The notes under the pieces are model-generated. The model was not told where the DNA came from and searched no databases. It worked only from the letters and a program-made list of their open reading frames with translations. Below are positions 1 through 6,873 of a stretch of DNA of 9,767 nt, piece by piece; within the stretch, counting starts at the first letter, position 1, and each line of letters opens with the position of its first letter. Source of the DNA: Nitrospirales bacterium. GTDB lineage: Bacteria; Nitrospirota; Nitrospiria; Nitrospirales; UBA8639. The translations under genes were made by a program, and so were the position numbers. The stretch is from positions 1-9,767 of the forward strand of contig BQIY01000052.1 in the NCBI GenBank assembly GCA_021604265.1, read 5' to 3'.

Positions 1-58
1 AAAAATATAGACGATCGAAAGAAGGTTTGGCTCACGAAGCCGTACTGCAAGGAGGGTT
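1..58 (+). other. Leader of yggT, with possible end of an upstream gene
   Basis: This short left-edge stretch holds the ribosome binding site of yggT (AAGGAGG at 49-55, followed by only three bases before the ATG). One plus-strand frame, beginning at base 3, is open from the window edge to a TAA at 114-116. It could be the tail of an upstream gene overlapping yggT, but too little is present to recognise a protein. In many bacteria yggT follows proC or yggS; that is knowledge of gene order and is not shown here. Confidence 0.4.
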
Positions 59-355
59 ATGTTTATTGCCGGCAATATACTCGAAGGCGTGGCTCATGTG
101 TTGGATTGGATTTTAACCATCTATATGTATATCCTCATTGCGCGTGCGCTGATTTCCTGGGTGAACCCTGATCCTTATAATCCCATTGTGCAGTTTCTCA
201 GTCGGGCGACAGAGCCTGTGCTCTTTGCTATTCGACGACGGTTGGGATATGGTATGACCATTGATTTTTCTCCGATTATTGCTATCCTCATCATTATGTT
301 TTTGCAGTATGCGGTGGTTCGTTCTTTGTTTGAACTGGCTGTACGGCTGCATTAA
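59..355 (+). CDS. yggT: YggT family integral membrane protein
   Basis: This is a small inner-membrane protein of the YggT (YGGT, Ycf19-like) family; its biochemical function is not firmly established, and relatives are linked to osmotic tolerance and to cell-division or envelope gene clusters. The 98-residue length is typical of single-repeat members. Two hydrophobic segments are visible, at about residues 15-34 and 70-90. They flank the family hallmark: a Trp-Val-Asn-Pro-Asp-Pro-Tyr-Asn-Pro stretch at 34-42 and Thr-Glu-Pro-Val at 51-54, followed by an arginine cluster (59-61) and Asp-Phe-Ser-Pro at 69-72 before the second membrane segment. The start is set by a strong AAGGAGG three bases upstream, a rather tight spacing. 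It sits 11 bases before the divIVA-like gene, so the two are almost certainly co-transcribed. Confidence 0.93.
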   Translation: MFIAGNILEGVAHVLDWILTIYMYILIARALISWVNPDPYNPIVQFLSRATEPVLFAIRRRLGYGMTIDFSPIIAILIIMFLQYAVVRSLFELAVRLH

Positions 356-366
356 GAGATCTCATC

Positions 367-882
367 ATGAAAATTACGCCACTCGATATTCAACATAAAG
401 TGTTTGATACGCAATTCCGTGGATACGAGAAGCGGCAAGTCGACCAGTTTTTGGAGGAAGTCGCCGAAACGGTTGAAAGTCTCACACGGGAAAATACCGC
501 CTTGAAAGAGAAAATGTCGTCAAAGGACGATGAGCTCGTCAATCTCAAAAAGACCGAGACTACCTTGACGAATACGTTAATGTCGACGCAGACATTCGTG
601 GATCAATTAAAGCGGGGAGCCGAACGCGACGCGGAACTTGTCGTGAAAGAGGCGGAACTGAAAGCCGAAGAAATACTGGCACAAAGTCGAACCGACTTGA
701 TGGAACTCAGACGAATGATTGCGGATCTTCGTCGCCAGCGGGCGCTTGTTCTCGAACGGTTGCGTTCAACGTTGGGCGCGTTTCATCGCTTGATCGAAGC
801 CGAAGAACATGCCGAACCCATTCCTGACGTGGTTGAAGAATCGGCCTACAACGCCGATCAAGAAAGCCTTCCAGAAGTCTAA
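367..882 (+). CDS. DivIVA domain-containing coiled-coil protein
   Basis: This is a DivIVA/GpsB-type protein. Family members bind curved or septal membrane through the N-terminal domain and act as scaffolds for cell division or polar growth. The N-terminus shows the family pattern: Ile-Thr-Pro-Leu-Asp-Ile at 3-8, Phe-Arg-Gly-Tyr at 17-20 and Val-Asp-Gln-Phe-Leu at 25-29. Residues about 28-155 are rich in Glu, Lys, Arg and Leu with heptad-like spacing and no prolines, consistent with a long coiled coil. The acidic tail (about 147-171) looks disordered. At 171 residues it is of normal length for the family. The ribosome binding site is weak (purines at about 355-360), which together with the 11-base gap suggests translational coupling to yggT. 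Outside Firmicutes and Actinobacteria the exact role of these proteins next to yggT is unclear, so no gene symbol is given. Confidence 0.9.
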   Translation: MKITPLDIQHKVFDTQFRGYEKRQVDQFLEEVAETVESLTRENTALKEKMSSKDDELVNLKKTETTLTNTLMSTQTFVDQLKRGAERDAELVVKEAELKAEEILAQSRTDLMELRRMIADLRRQRALVLERLRSTLGAFHRLIEAEEHAEPIPDVVEESAYNADQESLPEV

Positions 883-915
883 CTCATTCCTGAGAGTATT
901 CCAGATCAGTGTCCG

Positions 916-2049
916 ATGGACAAAATCGATCCCATCACCCTGGCATTGCAGACAGGAGTCGATAGCCAAGTTTTTCCCGGTGCCGTCTTATTGGTCAGGA
1001 GTCATGGGGATATCCAGTATCATCAGGCGGTCGGCCTGGCTTCTCGTTCTACTCCCAATCATCCGACAACTCTGCATACCGTTTACGATCTCGCATCCTT
1101 GACGAAGCCTTTGGCCACGGGAACCGCCATTCTTTGTCTGGTCCAAGAGGGCGTTCTTCAGATCGAGCAGTCCATCGGTTCGATCTTGCAGGAATTGCAT
1201 GGAAGCTCAATTGAACATGCAAGCATTCGTGATTTGCTGTGTCATCGATCGGGCCTGCCGGCTTGGCGACCGTATTACGAGAGGGTCGTGCTTCAGAATG
1301 GAGCGTTATCAAAAGACACGACAAGACAAGCACGTTGTCATGATGTTCTGAGAGCCATTGCTCAAGAACCGTTGGAATATCTGCCTCGAACCAAGAGCGT
1401 GTATAGCGATCTTGGGTTCATTCTTTTAGGACTTGCGATTGAAGCCGTCACTCAACAATTGTTGAGCCGGTATTGTGCGGAGCAAATTTTTCATCCACTC
1501 AATGCAAGCACGCTCGTCTTTAGAGAAGATGCCGGGTATTCGTCTGTTCAAGAAGGATCATTGTCGGATATCGCTCCCACAGAGCAGGAATCTTGGAGAG
1601 GACGGCTCCTGCAAGGTGAAGTTCACGATGGAAATGCTTTCGTGCTTGGCGGAGTGGCCGGGCATGCCGGACTGTTTGGCACGGCTGAAGCGGTAAGCGT
1701 CATTTCCACGGCTTGGTTAGATGCCTGCCAGGGCCGCTCTTCCTTCTTCGACTCCCAACTTGTTCGTCAATTTACGACTCGACAAGGAGAACCCCAAGAT
1801 TCGAGCTGGGCCCTTGGCTGGGATACCCCGTCTCAACCTTCATCCTCTGGAAAGTATTTTTCCTCTTCTGCCTTTGGACATCTTGGCTTTACCGGAACAT
1901 CAATCTGGATTGACCCGGAAGTTGAATTAGAAGTTATTTTCCTCACCAACCGCGTGAATCCTACCCGCGACAATAATAAAATCCGCGCATTTCGTCCGAT
2001 GATTCATGATGTGATTTATGAGGAAGTTGTAGGAATAAAAATACATTAG
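916..2049 (+). CDS. Serine hydrolase, class C beta-lactamase / penicillin-binding protein-like
   Basis: This 377-residue protein belongs to the beta-lactamase (AmpC-like, PF00144) superfamily of serine hydrolases; members include D-Ala-D-Ala peptidases, esterases and beta-lactamases, and sequence alone does not fix the substrate. The SxxK nucleophile motif is Ser61-Leu-Thr-Lys64. The Y-x-N-type second motif appears as Tyr163-Ser-Asp165, a form common in this subgroup. His110-Arg-Ser-Gly-Leu-Pro is the usual conserved turn, a Gly-Gly-Val-Ala-Gly-His-Ala-Gly block lies near residues 245-255, and the third-motif region is His322-Leu-Gly-Phe-Thr-Gly327. No clear signal peptide is visible, so it may be cytoplasmic or use a start not seen here. 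The gene is in the same frame as divIVA, whose TAA is 33 bases upstream, so ATG 916 is the first usable start; the ribosome binding site is poor. The final 73 coding bases before the tail recur exactly at 6710-6782, and the last residues (Gly-Ile-Lys-Ile-His) differ from that copy because of a one-base difference. Confidence 0.88.
   Translation: MDKIDPITLALQTGVDSQVFPGAVLLVRSHGDIQYHQAVGLASRSTPNHPTTLHTVYDLASLTKPLATGTAILCLVQEGVLQIEQSIGSILQELHGSSIEHASIRDLLCHRSGLPAWRPYYERVVLQNGALSKDTTRQARCHDVLRAIAQEPLEYLPRTKSVYSDLGFILLGLAIEAVTQQLLSRYCAEQIFHPLNASTLVFREDAGYSSVQEGSLSDIAPTEQESWRGRLLQGEVHDGNAFVLGGVAGHAGLFGTAEAVSVISTAWLDACQGRSSFFDSQLVRQFTTRQGEPQDSSWALGWDTPSQPSSSGKYFSSSAFGHLGFTGTSIWIDPEVELEVIFLTNRVNPTRDNNKIRAFRPMIHDVIYEEVVGIKIH
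1958..2030 (+). repeat. 73-base perfect direct repeat, copy 1 (3' end of the serine hydrolase gene)
   Basis: Bases 1958-2030 are identical to 6710-6782 (constant offset of 4752). They encode the residues from Pro-Thr-Arg-Asp-Asn-Asn to Glu-Glu-Val near the C-terminus. Immediately upstream the two copies differ at 15 of about 86 aligned bases, nearly all third codon positions. The perfect match ends abruptly at the Val-Val codons. Confidence 0.95.
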
Positions 2050-2387
2050 AGAACTCTTCTTATTTTTGTGGATCAGGTCAGACAGTTGGTAAGAAGAGTC
2101 TATCGTATGAAAATTCTAAGTTTACAGAATATTTCTTCAACAAAAGACTTACCCCGATACTTTTTGCTACTACAAAAATCGACGCTACATACCTGAAGAC
2201 TCCATACAAAAATCTCGCTGAGCTTAGCACTTTAGAGTTAATGTCCCCATAGTTGCACATATATGGCTATACGGTTTTATTCTTGATCAATGCCCATAGA
2301 TCAGCTATCGTCATATCCTCCAATGCCCACAAACAAGACTTTTTCTCTAATTCTTAAGTAGTCCTCGCCGTAGCCTGATCAAATACT
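2050..2387. other. Gene-free AT-rich interval upstream of the accessory block
   Basis: These 338 bases hold the inverted repeat at 2053-2099 and otherwise no convincing gene. A 60-codon minus-strand frame at 2078-2260 lacks a recognisable product. The base composition is clearly more AT-rich than the flanking genes. A possible sigma70-like promoter for the next gene is TTGATC (about 2283-2288) followed after 17 bases by TATCGT, which is a weak match. The near-identical decamers CAATGCCCATA and CAATGCCCACA lie about 33 bases apart in the same area. The interval is the left flank of the candidate inserted block. Confidence 0.5.
2053..2099. repeat. 10-bp perfect inverted repeat just after the serine hydrolase stop
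   Basis: The arms ACTCTTCTTA (2053-2062) and TAAGAAGAGT (2090-2099) are perfect reverse complements around a 27-base spacer, starting four bases after the stop codon at 2047-2049. The T run lies inside the spacer and not after the right arm, and the stem is AT-rich, so this is not a canonical intrinsic terminator. It could still fold in the transcript as a 3'-end structure, or be an operator or an element end. Confidence 0.6.
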
Positions 2388-4193
2388 ATGGCCCTACGTT
2401 ACCATCGATGCCTTGTTCTGATTGCTGCAATTCTTCTCTCGTCCAGCTCCGTCACCTCAGCAGAAACATCAATCGTCAACATTCTTACCGTTGATAAAAA
2501 GCAGGATGGGTTTGGAGACTTAGTGTCCAATTGGTATACCGCTTTGGTATTGGCCAAAATGCATCCCAACCTAAAGATAAATTTCTATCTCTCCGAACCA
2601 TTTCGAGAAAAATTTAAAAAAATCGAGCCACGGTTTGATCTTAGACGTATGACCAAGGACATGCCGCAACAGATTGACTACATCAACGTTTTTAGCATAG
2701 CGCCCAAACGTTTTAAGAGTGGGAATGTGCAACCAGTTTCGGAAAAGGCTTTTGAGGCTCGAATCCAGAAATGGATTCCACAATGGCTTGACCTCGAAGG
2801 CAATCATCAGCATGTCTGCACTCTGGCCTTTACGACGCGTCTCATCGATATCATTCGCAATAAGCAGCTGGATGAAAGATTCGAGACGAGAACACGTGCG
2901 GCGGGATACTTTGTCATGCAAGGAATGAAAACGAAATTGGAAAACTATACACGCACAAAAAGCAGGGCTCAAATCGCACCACTCATCACTTTCAGATATT
3001 TCCAGTCTGTCGGACCTCTTCGATACTTTAACACTCAAAACATTGCCAACATCGAGGGAGCCATAGACTTATTTTCGACAGAGAAACGCCCAGGTCTGCC
3101 GGTCTACGGGTTGCCTGCTTCCTTTGTCAACGGAGCTATGTTTCTATCAAAACAGAAGGATATACTTGATATCCCTGCTTACTCAGTTGATGTTGATTAT
3201 CTTGGGTATGCGTATGCGGCAAACCCTGCGTCAGTACGCCGCTATCTTTCACTCGTGAAACAGTTTGCCAGGGACAATCCTTTCGCAGAGAAAATCCTCG
3301 TCATCATTCCCTCACACCATTCATTGTTCAATAATCAATTGAGCGAAGCCCCGATGAATATCATTCCTAACGCTACTGTCCTTACTTGGGATGGGCGCTA
3401 TAACGAACGGAGAGGTCTTCAGTATACCAACCCACCTTATTCCAACGGCATTGTGTATCAGTATTCAGATCAGGACCTTGCTCATCTCTATCTACTTCAT
3501 TTTCCCAGTGGCATATCATTCAAAGATGTAACGGCCCTCATGAAAGCGGCTAACCTTCCTGTCTTAGTAACCGGAACGCTCAGTCTCAGTCAGGCATTGC
3601 AATATGACCGTGCAGTTATTTATGAAGCATTACCTCATCATTCTGGCTTGCTACCGCCAGGTCCCAGTTTTGCTCATGAAATTGAAAAAACCCTTACTGG
3701 TCGACTCTATACTGTCCAACGCCGTAAGGGTGGTGATAAGAGTGCGAGCTTTTTGCGACGCTACAAAACCATTTTTCTCTCCGAGAAAGTCCCTCCATTG
3801 AATGAACCGGCACTCAACCGAAAGAGACGCGAAAAACAGGAAATAATAGACGCACAAGTGAACGATAGTTTGTTTGATGTGACGAATGGTCAACGTCGGG
3901 TTCCGACTGAGTCTAATCGGCGACAGTTTTATTATTCATTCTTGAAGGACAATCGAACCTTACTCCAAGCCGCAACGAAAAAGTATCGCAAAACGTTAGA
4001 CGGTGGGTTCATATTGGATAAGGTATTGAATTACTGTGATAGCGCCCGCACCCAATTTGCGGGAATTCGTAAAAGAGAGAGGAGGAAGAAGGTCATTCCT
4101 ATTGAGGAAATGCCAAATTTTTTATGTCAGTTCGAGAGACAAATCAGCGGGTTGATACCAGAATATTGTGTTGGAGTTAGAACACCCAAATAG
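2388..4193 (+). CDS. Exported protein of unknown function, possible GT-B-like glycosyltransferase core
   Basis: I do not recognise this 601-residue protein with certainty. It begins with a convincing Sec signal peptide: positive residues in 1-7, a hydrophobic core at about 9-18 and a Val-Thr-Ser-Ala cleavage site after residue 25. The mature N-terminus has a beta-strand followed by Gly-Phe-Gly-Asp (41-44) and a helix, resembling the start of a GT-B Rossmann domain. Further on, a strand at about 302-308 (Lys-Ile-Leu-Val-Ile-Ile-Pro) and the segment Pro-Val-Leu-Val-Thr-Gly-Thr-Leu-Ser-Leu-Ser-Gln-Ala-Leu (391-404), followed by Ile-Tyr-Glu (411-413), look like the donor-sugar half of a GT-B enzyme. 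An exported GT-B protein would be unusual, so this assignment is tentative. Residues about 440-601 are basic and helix-rich. The ATG has no good ribosome binding site. It lies 107 bases before the MACPF-like gene on the same strand, so the two may function together. Confidence 0.75.
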   Translation: MALRYHRCLVLIAAILLSSSSVTSAETSIVNILTVDKKQDGFGDLVSNWYTALVLAKMHPNLKINFYLSEPFREKFKKIEPRFDLRRMTKDMPQQIDYINVFSIAPKRFKSGNVQPVSEKAFEARIQKWIPQWLDLEGNHQHVCTLAFTTRLIDIIRNKQLDERFETRTRAAGYFVMQGMKTKLENYTRTKSRAQIAPLITFRYFQSVGPLRYFNTQNIANIEGAIDLFSTEKRPGLPVYGLPASFVNGAMFLSKQKDILDIPAYSVDVDYLGYAYAANPASVRRYLSLVKQFARDNPFAEKILVIIPSHHSLFNNQLSEAPMNIIPNATVLTWDGRYNERRGLQYTNPPYSNGIVYQYSDQDLAHLYLLHFPSGISFKDVTALMKAANLPVLVTGTLSLSQALQYDRAVIYEALPHHSGLLPPGPSFAHEIEKTLTGRLYTVQRRKGGDKSASFLRRYKTIFLSEKVPPLNEPALNRKRREKQEIIDAQVNDSLFDVTNGQRRVPTESNRRQFYYSFLKDNRTLLQAATKKYRKTLDGGFILDKVLNYCDSARTQFAGIRKRERRKKVIPIEEMPNFLCQFERQISGLIPEYCVGVRTPK

Positions 4194-4287
4194 CAGAACT
4201 GGAATATTGGATGTTCCCCCCGTGTCTTCTAACAGATGAAACAAACTGACTTGAAACGCTGATGACTTTACGGACATAGGAAATGAG

Positions 4288-4294
4288 AGAGGAG
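4288..4294 (+). promoter_or_regulatory. Ribosome binding site that sets the start of the MACPF-like gene
   Basis: The purine stretch AGAGGAG at 4288-4294 lies six bases before the tandem ATG ATG at 4301. An earlier in-frame ATG at 4283 has only TAGGA almost touching it and would place the charged residues Arg-Glu-Glu-Arg-Asp in front of the signal peptide. The spacing favours 4301. Confidence 0.7.
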
Positions 4295-4300
4295 CGAGAT

Positions 4301-6409
4301 ATGATGCAACAGAATGATCGAAGCACGGTGTGGCTGGTTGGGCTTATCACCATTGTGACAATCGTGTCTTCAGGGATGGTACGTGCTGAGTCGGTCCGTA
4401 TTGATGCCCCACCTAGCGGTGTGGAGCTCGGCCTTGCCTGGGATGGGGATCGAAGCCGTTTGCTTCGGAATCGTTGCGTTCAGTTTGCCCCAATTCAAGA
4501 AGGTGGCCAAGAGGCCACACTGTCGCTTTCTGAAGTCTCAGACAGCGAAGAATTGCGACAGCACCTTGGCGTGTCTGTGTCCGCCTCTATTCATGGCATT
4601 GTCGGAAGTGCCAGTGCGAGTGCGGAATTTGCGGAGAACAGTGACGTGAAAACATCCTCAACCAATTTTGCTGTTCGCGCCACAATTACCAATGGTGCCA
4701 TGTTTGCCGGGCCTCATCGACCGCCGGCTCCACGCCGTTATGCGTTTTCTTCGACGGAGGTCGAACCGACGCCACGGAAACCAGAACCGCCTGGCGAGCA
4801 ATCCGATTCCGTGAGGATTTTAGATTGGGTATTGGATGAAATAAAGAAAGATTCTGATGAGCAGAGCCGATATAATGCATTTGTAAAGTTGTGCGGAACT
4901 GATTTTGTTTCAGCTATTTACAGCGGTGTAGAAATGTTCAACATCATCTCAATCTCCACAACCGATCAAAATAGTAAACAGGCGGTTAAGGCCGCTGTGA
5001 GTGGGAGCTACGGTATTGGCGCCGCTAGTGCACAAGCAGATGCCGATGTAGCAAAAACTCTTGCTCAAACCAATGCCCGCATGAGTTTCTATCAACGAGG
5101 AGGCGCTGGCGGCATTTTACCAAGCAGCCGGGAAAAGGTTCTACAAAAGCTTGATGTTCTTGCGCGTGAAGCGACTGAGGCGCCAGAGTTTTTCGATATG
5201 GACATCACGCCGTATTCCGATTTGCCGAATTGGCCTTTTACTAAAAAGCCAGAGAGGGAAGAGGCGAAGCACATCGTCGTGCGTCGGTACTATCAACTCA
5301 AAACGTTCTATCGCGACTTGCAAGCGGTAATCGACAATTTACGTGCACAAGAGCAGGGCCTCGCGGTTCCATCAGATGATGAGGGTATCCCTCAGCCGGC
5401 CGACTATGATCGATGTTATCCGGCTGCGCACTATGAAAGTTTACAGGATTCCGTCATAACGGTCTTAAGATACATTGAAGTGGCACAACAGAAGGTCATT
5501 GAAAATGATGAATGGGACTACACAAACTTTAATATTACAGACAACAAAGAAACAATAAATACCTATCCTGCCATTCAAAGTCTGACTCCTGCGAATTCCC
5601 ATTGGCGTTCTCAAGATGCCGACGAGTCTACAACACCGTTTCTCAGCTGGTTGCGCGATACGCTTTCGGTCGCGCACCTGAAGGCTATGCTTCCACCTCT
5701 GAAGATGGGCGGTACCTCCCTCTGCTCGAAGCCATTTACACAACAAGATGCCTATCAGAATCTTGTCATGGAAAGCTACGTTCGAGCGGCGAATGTCCGC
5801 ACATGTGAGCGAAACGTCACTGATAGTAACTGCTTAGAAAACCTTAGATTGGATCTCGTCAAACAGGGAATTCCATATCCCCTACAACAGCTAGAGCCAA
5901 AGGCTGGAAAGGTTGGTTACTTGTGCAGTGCCCGTCAAGTATCACCGATGATGTGTGTGTCTAAGGCAAATGTTATGGGAAAAAAGAAACCAGACACGCA
6001 CTACGCACTTACCGGTGATAAATCGCTCGCAGCCTTGATTACCGTCACAAAAGGTGATGAAGACAAGAGTGTCCGTTTTCGGGTGGAATCTGCCAATACG
6101 GGTGAGGAGCCGACCGCGATTAAACGTGGTACGAATTACAGAAAATCTGGTGATAAGTCCATAGTATACATGGATGTGACCGAGCCGGATCCGACCGAGC
6201 TGAGTTGGAAAGTAATCCCTATACAAAATGATGCACGTGAAGGTATGCGGCTTTTGGACACCAAATACAACCTCTGCTTAGGGAATTGGGACAAAGGCAT
6301 GCTTTTGGCTTACCCGAACACATGTAAAGTCACAGCCAAACCAGGGACATGGACTTCGGATGTGTATGGGTGGATTTTCTATGATCCGACATGGTTCGAA
6401 AATCACTAG
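4301..6409 (+). CDS. Secreted MACPF-like pore-forming protein candidate with C-terminal beta-trefoil-like domain
   Basis: This 702-residue protein (708 if the ATG at 4283 is used) has a Sec signal peptide with cleavage after Val-Arg-Ala at 27-29. The MACPF-like signature is Cys198-Gly-Thr-Asp-Phe-x6-Gly-Val210, close to the family pattern Tyr/Trp-Gly-Thr-His-Phe-x6-Gly-Gly. It is flanked by two stretches of alternating small and polar residues, about 90-132 (Ser-Ala-Ser-Ala rich) and 228-262 (Ala-Ser-Ala rich), placed as the TMH1 and TMH2 segments that refold into membrane hairpins in MACPF/CDC proteins. The second ends in Arg-Gly-Gly-Ala-Gly-Gly (266-271), matching the usual Gly-Gly after TMH2. 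A proline-rich linker lies at about 137-166. Residues about 540-702 carry Cys pairs and a Leu-Cys-Leu...Cys...Trp-Ile-Phe pattern that suggests a ricin-B-like beta-trefoil, with low certainty. MACPF proteins oligomerise and perforate membranes; the actual target is unknown. The family call is by eye; an unrelated exported protein cannot be excluded. Confidence 0.68.
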   Translation: MMQQNDRSTVWLVGLITIVTIVSSGMVRAESVRIDAPPSGVELGLAWDGDRSRLLRNRCVQFAPIQEGGQEATLSLSEVSDSEELRQHLGVSVSASIHGIVGSASASAEFAENSDVKTSSTNFAVRATITNGAMFAGPHRPPAPRRYAFSSTEVEPTPRKPEPPGEQSDSVRILDWVLDEIKKDSDEQSRYNAFVKLCGTDFVSAIYSGVEMFNIISISTTDQNSKQAVKAAVSGSYGIGAASAQADADVAKTLAQTNARMSFYQRGGAGGILPSSREKVLQKLDVLAREATEAPEFFDMDITPYSDLPNWPFTKKPEREEAKHIVVRRYYQLKTFYRDLQAVIDNLRAQEQGLAVPSDDEGIPQPADYDRCYPAAHYESLQDSVITVLRYIEVAQQKVIENDEWDYTNFNITDNKETINTYPAIQSLTPANSHWRSQDADESTTPFLSWLRDTLSVAHLKAMLPPLKMGGTSLCSKPFTQQDAYQNLVMESYVRAANVRTCERNVTDSNCLENLRLDLVKQGIPYPLQQLEPKAGKVGYLCSARQVSPMMCVSKANVMGKKKPDTHYALTGDKSLAALITVTKGDEDKSVRFRVESANTGEEPTAIKRGTNYRKSGDKSIVYMDVTEPDPTELSWKVIPIQNDAREGMRLLDTKYNLCLGNWDKGMLLAYPNTCKVTAKPGTWTSDVYGWIFYDPTWFENH

Positions 6410-6505
6410 GAGTTAGTGGCTTTGAACTGAAAAGGATTGTTTAGTTAGCTCACGGTGCCCTCGACTATTATCCGTAATGGATTGGTTATCGGTTCCGTGA
6501 TTACG

Positions 6506-6792
6506 AAGAAACTGGTTCGTTATTTTGTTTCACGACAGGAAGAACCAAAAGACTCAAGCTGGGTGTTAGGCTGGGATTCCCCTCGCACCCCTCATCTTCG
6601 GGAACACATATCTCTCAATCAGCCTTTGGGCATCTCGGCTTTACCGGCACATCCATCTGGATCGATCCAGAGGTCGAATTGGAAGTCATTCTTCTCACCA
6701 ATCGCGTGCATCCTACCCGCGACAATAATAAAATCCGCGCATTTCGTCCGATGATTCATGATGTGATTTATGAGGAAGTTGTTAGGCGATAA
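6506..6792 (+). pseudogene. Truncated, frameshifted second copy of the serine hydrolase 3' end
   Basis: This fragment corresponds to the last 95 or so codons of the gene ending at 2049. Homology starts at about Leu-Val-Arg (6512 aligns with 1759), runs through Asp-Ser-Ser-Trp and Gly-Trp-Asp, then loses one base near the C run at about 6588-6592; it continues in the next frame through Gly-His-Leu-Gly-Phe-Thr-Gly to a TAA at 6790-6792. The offset between the copies changes from 4753 to 4752 across this point, which confirms a one-base deletion. There is no catalytic SxxK region and no start, so it cannot encode an active enzyme. Differences from the intact gene are mainly synonymous, so both copies were under selection before this one broke. 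It ends Val-Val-Arg-Arg-stop, probably the ancestral end. Upstream of 6506 no similarity to the intact gene is seen. Confidence 0.92.
6710..6782 (+). repeat. 73-base perfect direct repeat, copy 2
   Basis: This is the partner of the repeat at 1958-2030. After it the sequence reads T-AGGCGATAAATAG where copy 1 reads AGGAATAAAAAT, so weak similarity may continue for about ten more bases with small indels and is then lost. Confidence 0.95.
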
Positions 6793-6873
6793 ATAGAGAT
6801 ACGCCAGGTTTCTTCAGATACATGGTCAACAAAATCATTGTTCTTTAAATCTTTTTTTCACTCTAAATTTTTC

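Noticed and set aside
2078..2260. 60-codon minus-strand frame in the gap after the serine hydrolase gene
   Set aside because: It runs through the inverted repeat arm, has no good ribosome binding site and its composition is that of AT-rich non-coding DNA.
2571..3038. 155-codon minus-strand frame inside the exported unknown gene
   Set aside because: It is the antisense shadow of a well-supported plus-strand gene with a signal peptide.
6455..6754. 99-codon frame read as a stand-alone gene
   Set aside because: Only its first half matches the serine hydrolase; past about 6590 it reads the wrong frame, so it is part of a frameshifted remnant and not a real gene.
6793..6873. Terminator between the remnant and the end of the lipoprotein gene
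   Set aside because: The stretch has T and A runs but I could not find a convincing GC-rich stem on either strand.
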